Shown: one piece after another, positions 53,241-62,285 of the stretch
Layout of the letters: each line of letters starts with the position of its first letter
Numbering within the stretch: the first letter of the stretch is position 1
Assembly (NCBI GenBank): GCA_934129895.1
Contig: CAKOWY010000001.1
Span: forward strand, 310,001 to 374,000
Direction of reading: 5' to 3'
Length of the DNA: 64,000 nt
Source: an uncultured Clostridia bacterium
GTDB taxonomy: Bacteria > Bacillota > Clostridia > TANB77 > CAG-508
The notes under the pieces: generated by a model
Told to the model about the DNA's origin: nothing
Database searches by the model: none
What the model saw: only the letters and a program-made list of their open reading frames with translations
Program-made: the position numbers and the translations under genes

Positions 53241-53819
53241 ATAAATAAACTAATTCTTTCTATACTATTTTTAACAATTTTTCTTTCAGTTTTTTTCATT
53301 CCAATTTATTATTCCACTTCTCAAGACTCTTTTTTTAATCAAAACTTTTCTTTTGAAAATTCTGATTATATTTGGCCTATTCCAGGTTATACAATCCTTT
53401 CCTCTTCATTTGGAAAAAGAATTGCTCCAACAACAGGTGCTTCAACATTTCATAAAGGTATTGATATTCCTGCACCTGAAGGTACAAAACTAATAGCTAC
53501 TACTAATGGGCAAATAACATTCATTGGCTTTCTCGGTGGTGGAGGTTATACTATAACACTAACTACATCAAATAATATTAAAATTTCTTATTGCCACGTC
53601 TCCCCTCTTTATCTCGTAAATGTAGGAGATATTATAACCAAAGGTCAATTGATTGGAAATGTTGGTCCTAAATATGTATATGATGTAATAGGAAATAATT
53701 ATAAAGATCCTATTACAGGTAATCCAACAAATGGTGCAACAACTGGATGTCATTTACATATAGGTTTTAGAGTTGATAATGAATACATAAATCCTTTATA
53801 TTATTTACAATCACAATGA
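53241..53819 (+). CDS. M23 (LytM) peptidase with an ATA (or ATT) start codon
   Basis: An uninterrupted 193-codon frame ending at TGA 53817-53819 has no ATG, GTG or TTG upstream of its catalytic region. AAGGAGG (53227-53233) sits seven bases before ATA (53241) and four before ATT (53238); reading ATA as the start gives an N-terminus equivalent to MNKLILS plus a typical signal/anchor helix to about residue 24. The M23 core is complete: HKGIDIP, SYCHVSPL and GCHLHIGF supply the zinc and catalytic residues. It probably cuts peptidoglycan crosslinks. There is no promoter between the tRNA terminator and this gene, so expression depends on read-through. Either an AUA start or a mutated ATG explains the absence. 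Confidence 0.8.
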   Translation: MNKLILSILFLTIFLSVFFIPIYYSTSQDSFFNQNFSFENSDYIWPIPGYTILSSSFGKRIAPTTGASTFHKGIDIPAPEGTKLIATTNGQITFIGFLGGGGYTITLTTSNNIKISYCHVSPLYLVNVGDIITKGQLIGNVGPKYVYDVIGNNYKDPITGNPTNGATTGCHLHIGFRVDNEYINPLYYLQSQ

Positions 53820-53864
53820 TTTATGATATTATATAAGTTGTTATTTTAGAATGGAGATGATTTA

Positions 53865-55556
53865 ATGGCTTTTGATGGAATCGTTACAAAAGCAGTAACA
53901 GCTGAATTAAGTAAATGTATAATCAATGGTAAAATTGATAAAATACATCAGCCTGACAAAAATAGTATAATTGTAGGAATTTATTCAAATTCAGTACATT
54001 ATGCATTAAATATATGTATTGATGCACATAATTGTAGAATAAATTTAACAACAAATTCAAAACCAAATCCACTTGTTGCCCCTAATTTTTGTATGTTATT
54101 AAGAAAACATCTAATTGGAGGAAGAATTTCCAAAATCGAAATGATTGGATTAGAAAGATTAGTAAAAATATATATTGATACAATAAATGAATTTAATGAA
54201 ATTGAAACAAAATTACTAATTTGTGAATTAATGGGAAAACACAGTAATATTATACTATTAAACTCACAAAATATTATTATTGATGCTTTAAGGCATATAA
54301 ATTCAAGTAATGAATTTTATAGAGATATTTTACCACAAAGAACATATTCTCTACCAACTTCTAATAAAAAAGACTTTACACAAATTTATAACTTTGATGA
54401 TTTTTATACATTAACTAACAATATCTCTACATTTGATGAAATTTCAAATATATTTACTGGTTTTAGTAAATCATTTATAAAATCATCAATATTAAAATGT
54501 AACATTGATTCTATAACAAGAAATAATTTAGAAAAATTATATATATATATATCCAAGATAGTATCTCTTGAAACTCCTCTTGAATTTGAAGAAATGTATA
54601 AAAACAATAAACTTTCTGATTATTCTCTAATTATAAGTTCTAATAATGAGTATTCTTTAAATAACTTTATTGATAATTTTTATTTTAATAGAGAATCAAT
54701 TGAAAAATTTACAAATTATAAAAATAACATATTAAAAATAGTTTCTGACTTACAAAAAAAATATACAAATCGTTTAATTAATATAAATTCTAAATTAAAT
54801 GAATGTTCAGAAATGGACACATTTAGATTATATGGTGAACTCATGACAGCTAATTTATACAGAATTCCTAATACCCATTCTGAATTTATTGAAATTGAAA
54901 ACTATTATGATAACAATAATTTAATAAAAATACCTCTTGATATAAAATATCTTCCAAATATTAATGCAAAAAGATATTTTAAAAAGTACAATAAATTAAA
55001 AAATGCTTTTCAAGTTGTATCACTTCAAAAATCAGACACTGAACAGGAATTAAATTATATAGAAAGTATTTTATATGAAATAGAATCTGCACAAAAACTA
55101 GAAGAACTTCAAGATATATATGAAGAAATTTCAGAAAATATGTGCTTAAAAAAAATTACAAATAAAAAATCAAAAAAATCATCTAAATCTAATTCAAAGA
55201 AAAAAGTTCAAAACTATTCCCCTATCCACTGCCAAATTGATGATTATGATGTTTATATTGGAAAAAATAATAAAGAAAATGATTGGCTTACTCTATCTTT
55301 TGCAAAAAAAACTGATATCTGGTTCCATACAAAAGATATTCACGGAAGTCATGTTATATTAAAAACAACAAACATGCCAGTAAGTGATGATACATTAGTA
55401 AAATGTGCAAAACTTGCAGCAAAACATAGTAAGGCAAATATGTCTTCAAATGTTCCTGTTGATTATTGTAAAGTTCAATACATAAAAAAGCCAGCTGGTT
55501 CAAAACCTGGAATGGTTATTTTCACAAACAACAAAACAATATACGTTAATCCATAA
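53865..55556 (+). CDS. rqcH: Ribosome quality control factor RqcH (NFACT family)
   Basis: 563 residues. N-terminal NFACT-N domain (MAFDGIVTKAVTAEL, with the CxxxHxCRI-like region), helical hairpin middle (about 240-430) and NFACT-R domain with DWLTLSFAKKTDIWFHTKD (in part, DIWFHTKDIHGSHVIL), the conserved DIWFH motif, then the PAGSKPGMV end. RqcH adds Ala tails to nascent chains stuck on 50S subunits. The old annotation as fibronectin-binding protein FbpA applies to the same family. It lies 45 bases after the M23 gene on the same strand. Confidence 0.95.
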   Translation: MAFDGIVTKAVTAELSKCIINGKIDKIHQPDKNSIIVGIYSNSVHYALNICIDAHNCRINLTTNSKPNPLVAPNFCMLLRKHLIGGRISKIEMIGLERLVKIYIDTINEFNEIETKLLICELMGKHSNIILLNSQNIIIDALRHINSSNEFYRDILPQRTYSLPTSNKKDFTQIYNFDDFYTLTNNISTFDEISNIFTGFSKSFIKSSILKCNIDSITRNNLEKLYIYISKIVSLETPLEFEEMYKNNKLSDYSLIISSNNEYSLNNFIDNFYFNRESIEKFTNYKNNILKIVSDLQKKYTNRLININSKLNECSEMDTFRLYGELMTANLYRIPNTHSEFIEIENYYDNNNLIKIPLDIKYLPNINAKRYFKKYNKLKNAFQVVSLQKSDTEQELNYIESILYEIESAQKLEELQDIYEEISENMCLKKITNKKSKKSSKSNSKKKVQNYSPIHCQIDDYDVYIGKNNKENDWLTLSFAKKTDIWFHTKDIHGSHVILKTTNMPVSDDTLVKCAKLAAKHSKANMSSNVPVDYCKVQYIKKPAGSKPGMVIFTNNKTIYVNP

Positions 55557-55600
55557 AAAATTAAAAAGAGATTATATTTTACAAATATTGTAATTTTTTC

Positions 55601-55629
55601 TTGATTTTTATGTTAAATTATGTTATAAT
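55601..55629 (+). promoter_or_regulatory. Strong promoter of the 140-aa foreign-looking gene
   Basis: TTGATT (55601-55606), 17 bases, TATAAT (55624-55629). Confidence 0.75.
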
Positions 55630-55680
55630 AGGCTTTAGTCCAAATTTGAAAACAAGAAGATACAATTAGGAGGAATTTGT

Positions 55681-56103
55681 ATGTTCGAATTCACTTTCAA
55701 AAAACCTGGGCCTTTTAGTTTGAGAAAGGAGTCTTTCGATCCACATGTTACAAGCACCTGGCCTGAAAATGCAAAAATCCGTGACAAAACAAATCCCAAT
55801 TTTAACTCAACACTCAAGTTAGAGAAAGGAGTGGTATACCTGATAGGCTATTGTTTAAAATATGATTTAAAGGATTTCCTTAAAATCGTAGATGACCCTG
55901 CTTCTACCTGCATTGACCTGGTAACTGCTAGTGAAAATTGCAGACTAGCAACTTATGATGACTACGACGCAGAAAAATTCGCAACTGACAACTATCTCAA
56001 GTGTTTTAGCATCTGTTTGAGGAAACATCATGGAGAAATCCTATACATTGCGGTAAAACCCTATCAAAGTAATTATGTTCCTTACAACATGAATCGGGTG
56101 TAA
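55681..56103 (+). CDS. 140-aa protein of unknown function with atypical base composition
   Basis: I do not recognise it. It starts at ATG behind AGGAGG, with its own strong promoter and a terminator hairpin, so it is a free-standing gene. The product is soluble, mixed alpha/beta, with Cys at about 58, 77, 87, 109 and 113 and no clear motif (KPGPFSLRKESF, GVVYLIGYCLKYDL and CSIC-like spacing in FSICLRKHHG). Bases 55741-55800 are 42% GC against about 25% for neighbours, and codons such as CTC, CGT, GCG and CGG (in the penultimate position but one) appear. It looks like recently acquired DNA. Confidence 0.7.
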   Translation: MFEFTFKKPGPFSLRKESFDPHVTSTWPENAKIRDKTNPNFNSTLKLEKGVVYLIGYCLKYDLKDFLKIVDDPASTCIDLVTASENCRLATYDDYDAEKFATDNYLKCFSICLRKHHGEILYIAVKPYQSNYVPYNMNRV

Positions 56104-56113
56104 TTGTATCACC

Positions 56114-56155
56114 AAAACAAGAGAGCACCAGCTACTGCTGATGCCCTTTTGTTTT
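56114..56155. terminator. Imperfect terminator between the 140-aa gene and ispA
   Basis: AAAACAAgAGaGCaCCAGC pairs imperfectly with GCTGaTGCcCTtTTGTTTT and is followed by T runs in both directions. Confidence 0.65.
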
Positions 56156-57042
56156 TATTTATTTCTATCTTTTATATATTCTGCTAATAATCTTAAAAAT
56201 TTCGCTTCATCTCCATAAATATTTAAAATTTCCAATGCTTCATTTGTAATTTTTTCTAACTTATTTTTAGCTCCTTCTAATCCATATATTGAAACATATG
56301 TACATTTTTCATGTTTTTTATCGTTTCCAACTGGTTTTCCCATTATTTTAGGATCTCCCTCTTCTGCTAAAATATCATCTTTTATTTGAAAAGCAAGACC
56401 TATCTTCTCTGCAAAATTTGATATTTTATTTAAATTTTCTTCATCTGCACCAGCCAAAATAGCACCCATTCTAACACTTAATTTTAATAATGCTCCTGTC
56501 TTATTTTCATGTATATATTGAAGCATTTCACTTGTAATTTTCTTTCCTTCTAATTCAGTATCTAAATATTCTCCTGCAATCATTCTCTCTACAGCTATAG
56601 AAAATTCATTTAAAACCTTTAATTTATTTTCTAAATTCTCTCTATTTTGAATTAAGTCATTACTCATAACTATATAAGCTCTATTAAATAAAGCATCTCC
56701 AGCTAATAAAGCTGTTGGATGATTAAACTTTTTATGATTTGTAGGTTTTCCGTGTCTAAAATCATCATTGTCAACTTCAGGCAAATCATCATGGATCAAA
56801 GAAAAATTATGTACCATTTCTAGTGCTATAGCATAAGGCATAGCTTCTTTATAGTTAGCAGATTTAAACATTTTATAAACATCTAAAACTAATATTGCTC
56901 TTAATCTTTTTCCTCCAGCCATAAGACTATATTCAATAGAATCATTTAATACTTTCTCATAACATTCTTCTTTTATCAAATATCTTTCTAATTCACTATT
57001 TATTATTTCCTGATATTCTTTTAATTTTTGTTTAAAATCCAT
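56155..57042 (-). CDS. ispA: Farnesyl/polyprenyl diphosphate synthase
   Basis: 295 residues from the ATG at 57040-57042 behind AGAGG (an ATG 30 bases upstream lacks one). Motifs: KRLRAILVLD, the first aspartate-rich motif LIHDDLPEVDNDD, HGKPTNHKKF, the TGALL segment, and the second motif QIKDDILAEEGD. It builds C15 or C20 diphosphates from IPP. The N-to-C layout matches short-chain trans-prenyl transferases. Product length is not certain. Confidence 0.94.
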   Translation of the reverse strand: MDFKQKLKEYQEIINSELERYLIKEECYEKVLNDSIEYSLMAGGKRLRAILVLDVYKMFKSANYKEAMPYAIALEMVHNFSLIHDDLPEVDNDDFRHGKPTNHKKFNHPTALLAGDALFNRAYIVMSNDLIQNRENLENKLKVLNEFSIAVERMIAGEYLDTELEGKKITSEMLQYIHENKTGALLKLSVRMGAILAGADEENLNKISNFAEKIGLAFQIKDDILAEEGDPKIMGKPVGNDKKHEKCTYVSIYGLEGAKNKLEKITNEALEILNIYGDEAKFLRLLAEYIKDRNK

Positions 57043-57131
57043 AATTAATTCCTCTTTATTTAAAATATTCATTTTTATATTTTACCACATAAAAAATTAA
57101 AATACAACAAATATCGACTTCTTAATTATAA

Positions 57132-58709
57132 TTAATATACCTTTTCATATAATTTACTATTCTTTTTTATAACATATCTATTTAAAATTATATTTATGCT
57201 TAATAATATAACAAAACTTATAATATAAAAAATTTGTACATTTTCTATTAATCTTCCTAAACCAAATACACTACTAGCTACAATTATAGTATAAAATAAT
57301 ATATTCATAACATTAGTATTTTGTTTTAACATCATAAATTCACTTGTCCAATTTAATTGAGGACTTCTTAAATCTATTAGTAATTTTATCTTTTCACCAA
57401 TTATATTAAGCAATTGTAAATATATAAATATTTCTAATGTTATAATTTTGTCTTTTGTACATAAAAAATAAAATATTGTCATTATAATGGATATTAAACT
57501 ATTAATTATCTCTCCTATTACTGTTTTTATTTTAAATTGTAAAAAATAATCAACAGGAATATATTTAGTAATTACTGCATTTCTTCCCTCTTTTGATACT
57601 GCAATAATAGAATTAAAATTAATCATATATATAAATTGAGTAATTATAATAATAACTGCAATACCTATTGGATTTTTAATTAAATCTAATACTATTGAAT
57701 TTAAATTATATTTATTAAAGAATCCATACATTCCCAAAAGAAACATAGCAATCAAAACAGAAAACACAACAGGAACAATAATACATTGAATAAAAAACAT
57801 TGGATTCCTATATATTAATAAAAACTCCTTTTTTAAATATGATATCCAAACTTTATTCTTTTTCCAATCACTAGACTTTATATTTTTTATTTTCTTTGCT
57901 TTATTCTTATTACTATTTATTGTTGCACTAATTACCCCTTTTAAATATACTTTCGAAATTATTTCAATTCCAATTATATAAAATAAAATATTTTGCAATA
58001 CAAAACTAATTAAACTTTTTACTCCTTCTATATTATAATAATTTACAAATGCATTTGCTATTGATTTTACTAAAACAAATTGTTCATTTGAATTATAAAA
58101 TATATTATTAAAATTAAGTGATATTATTGAAACTATAATCACTGATATTGCTATTGTTATATACATTACTTTGTTTTTATTTTTTATTGAATTTGTAATT
58201 CTCATAGTTACTGAATTTATTACAGATGCAATAATTATTGGAATTACAGGAAGTAACAATAATATTATAATACTATACAAATAAAAAGTAATACTAACAT
58301 TAGTCATAATTCCAAATACAATAATTGGAATCGCAAGTAATATAATTTCCATCTGGTATTCTGACATTATCATTTGAATAATTTTAGATCTTACTATATC
58401 TCTGCTCTTTATTGGCATTCTCAATAATATTTTTAAGTCTTTTGAGTAATATAATGTGTTTAAACTCGAAAAAATACTATTAAATAATAACATTAAATAA
58501 TTAGCTGTTATTAGTACATTTATAAACATATAAGGTCTACCCTGATTTATTAAAAGTCTTGTTATAACAATACTACTTATAACCATTATAGATGATATTG
58601 TTCCAAACACTATCAAAAATGATATTCCAAGTATTATTAAATCCTTTTTGCTTTTTATTTTATTATCTTTTTTAGAATTCTTTATAATTATTGATGTTAG
58701 TCCTTTCAT
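57132..58709 (-). CDS. ABC-2-type transporter permease (putative)
   Basis: 525 residues with about twelve hydrophobic segments in two groups separated by a Lys-rich loop (NSNKNKAKKIKNIKSSDW). It follows an ABC ATPase gene by 10 bases on the same strand and is the only partner. The substrate is unknown; the long permease type with internal duplication is common in Firmicute exporters of peptides or antibiotics. Confidence 0.85.
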   Translation of the reverse strand: MKGLTSIIIKNSKKDNKIKSKKDLIILGISFLIVFGTISSIMVISSIVITRLLINQGRPYMFINVLITANYLMLLFNSIFSSLNTLYYSKDLKILLRMPIKSRDIVRSKIIQMIMSEYQMEIILLAIPIIVFGIMTNVSITFYLYSIIILLLLPVIPIIIASVINSVTMRITNSIKNKNKVMYITIAISVIIVSIISLNFNNIFYNSNEQFVLVKSIANAFVNYYNIEGVKSLISFVLQNILFYIIGIEIISKVYLKGVISATINSNKNKAKKIKNIKSSDWKKNKVWISYLKKEFLLIYRNPMFFIQCIIVPVVFSVLIAMFLLGMYGFFNKYNLNSIVLDLIKNPIGIAVIIIITQFIYMINFNSIIAVSKEGRNAVITKYIPVDYFLQFKIKTVIGEIINSLISIIMTIFYFLCTKDKIITLEIFIYLQLLNIIGEKIKLLIDLRSPQLNWTSEFMMLKQNTNVMNILFYTIIVASSVFGLGRLIENVQIFYIISFVILLSINIILNRYVIKKNSKLYEKVY

Positions 58710-58719
58710 TTACCCTCTC

Positions 58720-59442
58720 CTAATCATTTACTATTTTTAAGAATGATTCTTCTAAAGATGCACTATTTTTAGCTTTTTCTTTTAATTCTTCTTGTGTTCC
58801 AACAAAAATTATTTTTCCTTTATCAATAATTGCTATTTTATCACATAGTTTTTCTGCCACATCCAATACATGAGTTGAAAAGAAAACTGTATTTCCATTA
58901 TCTCTATGTTTTTTCATTAATTGTTTTAATGTATATGATGCCTTAGGATCTAATCCTGTCATTGGTTCATCTAATATCCAGTTTTTTGGAGTATGTAATA
59001 AAACACTTATTATATTTAATTTTTGTCTCATTCCATGTGAATAACCTTGTATTTTTTCATTTAGATCTTCTGTTAGTCCAAATTCATCTGATAACTTTTT
59101 TATAATTTCATATCTTTCATTTTGTGGTACTAAATAAACATCTCCTATAAAATTTAAATATTCCAACCCTGTAAGTTTCTCAAAAGCATCTGGAGTATCT
59201 GGAACATAACCAAAATGCATTTTGGCTTGTATAGGATTTTTACTTATACTTATTCCATCTATTAATATATCTCCCTCATCTATATTCAATATTCCTGTAA
59301 TCATTTCAATTGTAGTTGTTTTTCCAGCTCCATTTGGACCTATAAATCCAAAAATAACTCCATCATCAATTTTTAAATTCATATTATCAATAACTTTTAT
59401 TCCTTTTACATAAGACTCACTAACATTTTTAATTTCTATCAT
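58720..59442 (-). CDS. ABC transporter ATP-binding protein
   Basis: 240 residues. Walker A GPNGAGKTTT, signature as YSHGMRQKL, Walker B NWILDEPMTGLDP and the switch STHVLD. Short single-domain ATPase of the ABC-2 (CcmA/NatA) type. AAGGAG precedes the ATG. Operates with the downstream permease; substrate unknown. Confidence 0.93.
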   Translation of the reverse strand: MIEIKNVSESYVKGIKVIDNMNLKIDDGVIFGFIGPNGAGKTTTIEMITGILNIDEGDILIDGISISKNPIQAKMHFGYVPDTPDAFEKLTGLEYLNFIGDVYLVPQNERYEIIKKLSDEFGLTEDLNEKIQGYSHGMRQKLNIISVLLHTPKNWILDEPMTGLDPKASYTLKQLMKKHRDNGNTVFFSTHVLDVAEKLCDKIAIIDKGKIIFVGTQEELKEKAKNSASLEESFLKIVND

Positions 59443-59474
59443 ATTAATTCTCCTTATTCTAATTTTATAAAATA

Positions 59475-59512
59475 AAAAAGAATGGTATCTATATCTGATT
59501 ACTATTCTTTTT
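59475..59512 (-). terminator. Terminator of the TSCPD gene
   Basis: On the minus strand AAAAAGAATAGTA pairs with TACCATTCTTTTT (one wobble), followed by T-rich sequence. Confidence 0.75.
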
Positions 59513-59522
59513 ACTCACTTTA

Positions 59523-59789
59523 TTATTGGTTATTCGCATGACTACTTTCTAATGCTGCTCTTACAGCTTTAGCTAATTGATCAGCACATGATGTACCTTT
59601 ATATCCACATTCTATTCCTTTGCACTTTTTTTCAATTTCTTCTACAGTCATACCATTAACTAACTTTGAAATTGCTTTTAAATTGCCATTACATCCTCCT
59701 GTAAATTCAACATTAGTAACAACATCTCCATCTAATTCTAATTTAATATTAACTGAGCATGTTCCATTTGTTTTATAATTATATGTCAT
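59523..59789 (-). CDS. TSCPD domain protein (TIGR03905 family)
   Basis: 88 residues from the ATG at 59787-59789 behind GAGGTG; an upstream in-frame start has no ribosome site. The signature GTSCADQLA near residue 68 and TGGCNGNLKAI near 32 are those of the small TSCPD family, which shares the C-terminal cysteine-bearing module of some ribonucleotide reductases. Four or five cysteines suggest metal binding. Function unknown. Confidence 0.9.
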   Translation of the reverse strand: MTYNYKTNGTCSVNIKLELDGDVVTNVEFTGGCNGNLKAISKLVNGMTVEEIEKKCKGIECGYKGTSCADQLAKAVRAALESSHANNQ

Positions 59790-59901
59790 TTTATTCACCT
59801 CTATATAAAAATAACATAAAATTAGATAAATTACAATTATATCTTTATGTTTTTCACAAATTATATTAAATTTCATATTATGTAACTAAAGGAGGAAAAA
59901 A

Positions 59902-60291
59902 ATGTTTATGCGTAGATATAAAAAATGTTTTTGCATGAATAATTCAGAATGTACTGATTGTAATTCTTGTGAAAATATTCTTGAAACAAAATGTAATAAT
60001 GTTTCTTCATCTATTTGCAATTATGAAAATGATAATAATGATTGTGATTGTGGTTTTGATGAAGATTATGAAATTGGAGTATTTCCAGAAAATCCAATGT
60101 TAGCTCAAAGTTATGTTCCTATTCAATATATGGATAAAACTTTTAAACCAGAAATTGGATTAAAAATGGGTACAATTTTTCCAGAATTAGTTAGTCCTTA
60201 TATGCCTTGTCAATCAATGAGAACTAACGAATTCTTGGAAGCATCTAATACTATTGGAGAGGGGTGCAATAATAATGTATACAATAACTAA
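59902..60291 (+). CDS. cotJA: Spore coat protein CotJA
   Basis: 129 residues. The C-terminal half is a standard CotJA: PENPMLAQSYVP, then F-x-PEIGLKMGTIFPEL and VSPYMPCQS. The N-terminal 50 residues are a Cys/Asn/Asp-rich extension (nine cysteines) not usual in Bacillus CotJA. Its 3' end overlaps cotJB. RBS AAAGGAGG. First gene of a cotJABC operon; coat inner layer. Confidence 0.92.
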   Translation: MFMRRYKKCFCMNNSECTDCNSCENILETKCNNVSSSICNYENDNNDCDCGFDEDYEIGVFPENPMLAQSYVPIQYMDKTFKPEIGLKMGTIFPELVSPYMPCQSMRTNEFLEASNTIGEGCNNNVYNN

Positions 60292-60577
60292 TATACAAAA
60301 TAATTCAAATATGATGTCAAATGATTGCGAAGACACTAGAACTGAAATGATTAATAGAATAAAAGCATTAAACTTTGCAATTATAGAACTTGGACTTTAT
60401 TTAGATACTCATGTTAACGATGAAAAAGCAATTTGTTTACACAGAAAATACTGTAAAGAATACAGAGAATTAACAGATAAATATCAAAAAGTATATGGTC
60501 CTCTAACAATTCAATTTCCATGCAATAAATGGAGATGGATTGAAGAACCATGGCCTTGGGAAAGGGGGAATTTTTAG
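60275..60577 (+). CDS. cotJB: Spore coat protein CotJB
   Basis: 100 residues from the ATG at 60275 (a TTG 21 bases earlier is a weaker choice since it overlaps the GAGGGG ribosome site). Contains the CotJB pattern of a predicted alpha bundle: NFAIIELGLYLDTH, then the C-terminal YGPLTI-x-F-x-x-x-W-R-W-x-x-x-P-WPWE. It overlaps cotJA by 17 bases, consistent with coupling. Confidence 0.92.
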   Translation: MYTITNIQNNSNMMSNDCEDTRTEMINRIKALNFAIIELGLYLDTHVNDEKAICLHRKYCKEYRELTDKYQKVYGPLTIQFPCNKWRWIEEPWPWERGNF

Positions 60578-60580
60578 AAT

Positions 60581-61198
60581 ATGTGGACTTATAACAAAGT
60601 ATTAGAATATCCCATAAATATAAAATGTTCTGATCCACGACTTGCAAAAGTAATAATTAGTCAATATGGTGGACCAGATGGAGAATTAGCAGCTTCATTA
60701 AGATACTTATCACAAAGATTTGGAATGCCAGATCAAAATGCAAAAGCAATTTTAAATGATATCGGTACAGAAGAACTTGCACATCTTGAAATGGTTGGAA
60801 CTATTGTTCATCAACTTACAAAGGATGCATCAATTGAAGAAATTGAAGCTGCTGGTCTTTCTCCTTATTATACAGATCATGGTGTAGATGTATATCCTCA
60901 ATCAGCAGCTGGAGTCCCTTTTTCTGCAACTTGCTTAGCTTGTAAAGGTGATGCCATAGCTAATTTACAAGAAGACTTAGCAGCAGAACAAAAAGCAAGA
61001 GCAACTTATGAAAAATTAATAGACCTTTGTAGAGATAACCCTGATGTTTTAGATCCTTTAAAATTTTTAAGAGAAAGAGAAATCGTCCACTTTCAGAGAT
61101 TTGGTGAAGCTTTAAGAGGTGTTCAAGATAAACTTGCTGAAAAAAAATTTTATATGAATGACATGAATCCTATATGTAATAATAATCTAATTCAATAA
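60581..61198 (+). CDS. cotJC: Spore coat protein CotJC (Mn-catalase-like)
   Basis: 205 residues. Ferritin-like di-metal fold with the manganese-catalase pattern: E of GELAASLRYLSQR, E-x-x-H in GTEELAHLEM, E of EQKARATYE and E-x-x-H in EREIVHFQRF. CotJC is a coat component with possible peroxide-removing activity. It follows cotJB by three bases. Confidence 0.95.
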   Translation: MWTYNKVLEYPINIKCSDPRLAKVIISQYGGPDGELAASLRYLSQRFGMPDQNAKAILNDIGTEELAHLEMVGTIVHQLTKDASIEEIEAAGLSPYYTDHGVDVYPQSAAGVPFSATCLACKGDAIANLQEDLAAEQKARATYEKLIDLCRDNPDVLDPLKFLREREIVHFQRFGEALRGVQDKLAEKKFYMNDMNPICNNNLIQ

Positions 61199-61199
61199 C

Positions 61200-61228
61200 T
61201 TGATTTTTTCCATATTTTAGAGTAAAAT
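61200..61228 (+). promoter_or_regulatory. Promoter of smpB
   Basis: TTGATT, 17 bases, TAAAAT (61223-61228), about 25 bases before the ATG. Confidence 0.6.
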
Positions 61229-61252
61229 ATTATCATCGAAAGGAAAGAATTT

Positions 61253-61717
61253 ATGAATACAAAATTAATAGCAAAAAATCCAGTTGCATATCACAATTTT
61301 AATATAGAAGATACTTATGAAGCAGGAATTGTGCTTTCAGGAACAGAAATAAAATCAATTAGAGCTGGTAAAGTAAACCTAAAAGATAGTTATGCTGGCT
61401 TTAAAGATGGTGAATGTTATATATATTCTATGCATATTAGCCCTTATGAACATGGAAATATTTTTAACAAAGACCCTTTACGAGATAGAAAATTACTCTT
61501 AAATAAAAGAGAACTTAACAAACTTTTTGTAAAAGTAAAACAAGATGGATATAGCTTAATACCTATTTCACTTTATTTCAAAGGAAGTCTTGTAAAACTT
61601 GAATTAGGTGTTGGAAAAGGAAAAAAATTATATGATAAAAGACAAGATATTGCAAAAAAAGATGCAGAAAGAAGAATGCAAAAAGCAATAAGAGCAAATG
61701 AAAAAGGAGCTTATTAA
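61253..61717 (+). CDS. smpB: SsrA-binding protein SmpB
   Basis: 154 residues. NPVAYHNFNIEDTYEAGIVLSGTEIKS (in part, E-A-G-I-x-L-x-GTE-x-KS), then GNIFNKDP, RKLLLNKREL and the basic C-terminal tail RQDIAKKDAERRMQKAIR. It carries tmRNA to stalled ribosomes. ssrA itself is not in this window. A terminator overlaps its stop codon. Confidence 0.97.
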   Translation: MNTKLIAKNPVAYHNFNIEDTYEAGIVLSGTEIKSIRAGKVNLKDSYAGFKDGECYIYSMHISPYEHGNIFNKDPLRDRKLLLNKRELNKLFVKVKQDGYSLIPISLYFKGSLVKLELGVGKGKKLYDKRQDIAKKDAERRMQKAIRANEKGAY

Positions 61718-61727
61718 ACTCCTTTTT
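61701..61727. terminator. Terminator overlapping the smpB stop codon
   Basis: AAAAAGGAG pairs with CTCCTTTTT around a 9-base loop that contains the stop codon, so the last codons encode the hairpin. The convergent DUF1540 gene ends only 7 bases further on. Confidence 0.75.
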
Positions 61728-61733
61728 CATTTT

Positions 61734-61895
61734 TTATTTACATTCATAACTTCCACACATTGATTCATCTGTTCCCATTGTATTACAATTTGCTGTTGGA
61801 ACAACATTAATAGCTTGTAATTTACATCTTTTTGTATTTTCATCTTGATATATGCAGCTTTTTACTACACAATTTATTTTTTGATTATCATTCAT
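61734..61895 (-). CDS. DUF1540 small cysteine-rich protein (53 aa)
   Basis: Starts at ATG (61893-61895) behind AGGAGG. The pattern INCVVKSCIYQD and RCKLQAINVVP, with a C-terminal CGSYECK, matches the DUF1540 family (C-x4-C...C...C-x4-C); six cysteines probably bind metal. Such proteins are frequent in spore-forming Firmicutes and their role is unknown. Confidence 0.85.
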   Translation of the reverse strand: MNDNQKINCVVKSCIYQDENTKRCKLQAINVVPTANCNTMGTDESMCGSYECK

Positions 61896-62002
61896 AAAAA
61901 AACCTCCTAAGTTTTTTCTTTTTTTAGTATATACTATATTTATAATTTTATTCTAAAGTATAATTTTTTAAATTTTTTTTATAATATATTTAAGGAGGAA
62001 AA

Positions 62003-62284
62003 ATGTTTTCTAAAGTATTCTTAATTTCTAATCAAGAAAATGAAATACAAAACTTTCTTGAAAAATTTTCAAATAAAAAAATAGAATTAGAAAATCCTTT
62101 TTTTTGGAAAAAAGATTTTACTAATCCTATTGATATCTCAGAAATTATTGCTGCATTTATAGATAATATAAATACATTTAATTTAGTAATGTGGATTTCT
62201 TTAGATAAAGATATTTTTATAAAAATTTCTTCTGAAAACTCAAATGCTGTTATTAAATACTTATTTGAAAGATATCCATATTAA
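62003..62284 (+). CDS. Small protein of unknown function (93 aa)
   Basis: AAGGAGG lies four to five bases before the ATG. The product is compact and alpha/beta (FSKVFLISNQENEI, IDISEIIAAFIDN, FNLVMWISLDKDIFIKI, AVIKYLFERYPY), with no signal or membrane segment. The ending F-E-R-Y-P-Y is typical of a family of small proteins seen in Clostridia, but I cannot name it. It is convergent with secF. Confidence 0.65.
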   Translation: MFSKVFLISNQENEIQNFLEKFSNKKIELENPFFWKKDFTNPIDISEIIAAFIDNINTFNLVMWISLDKDIFIKISSENSNAVIKYLFERYPY

Positions 62285-62285
62285 A

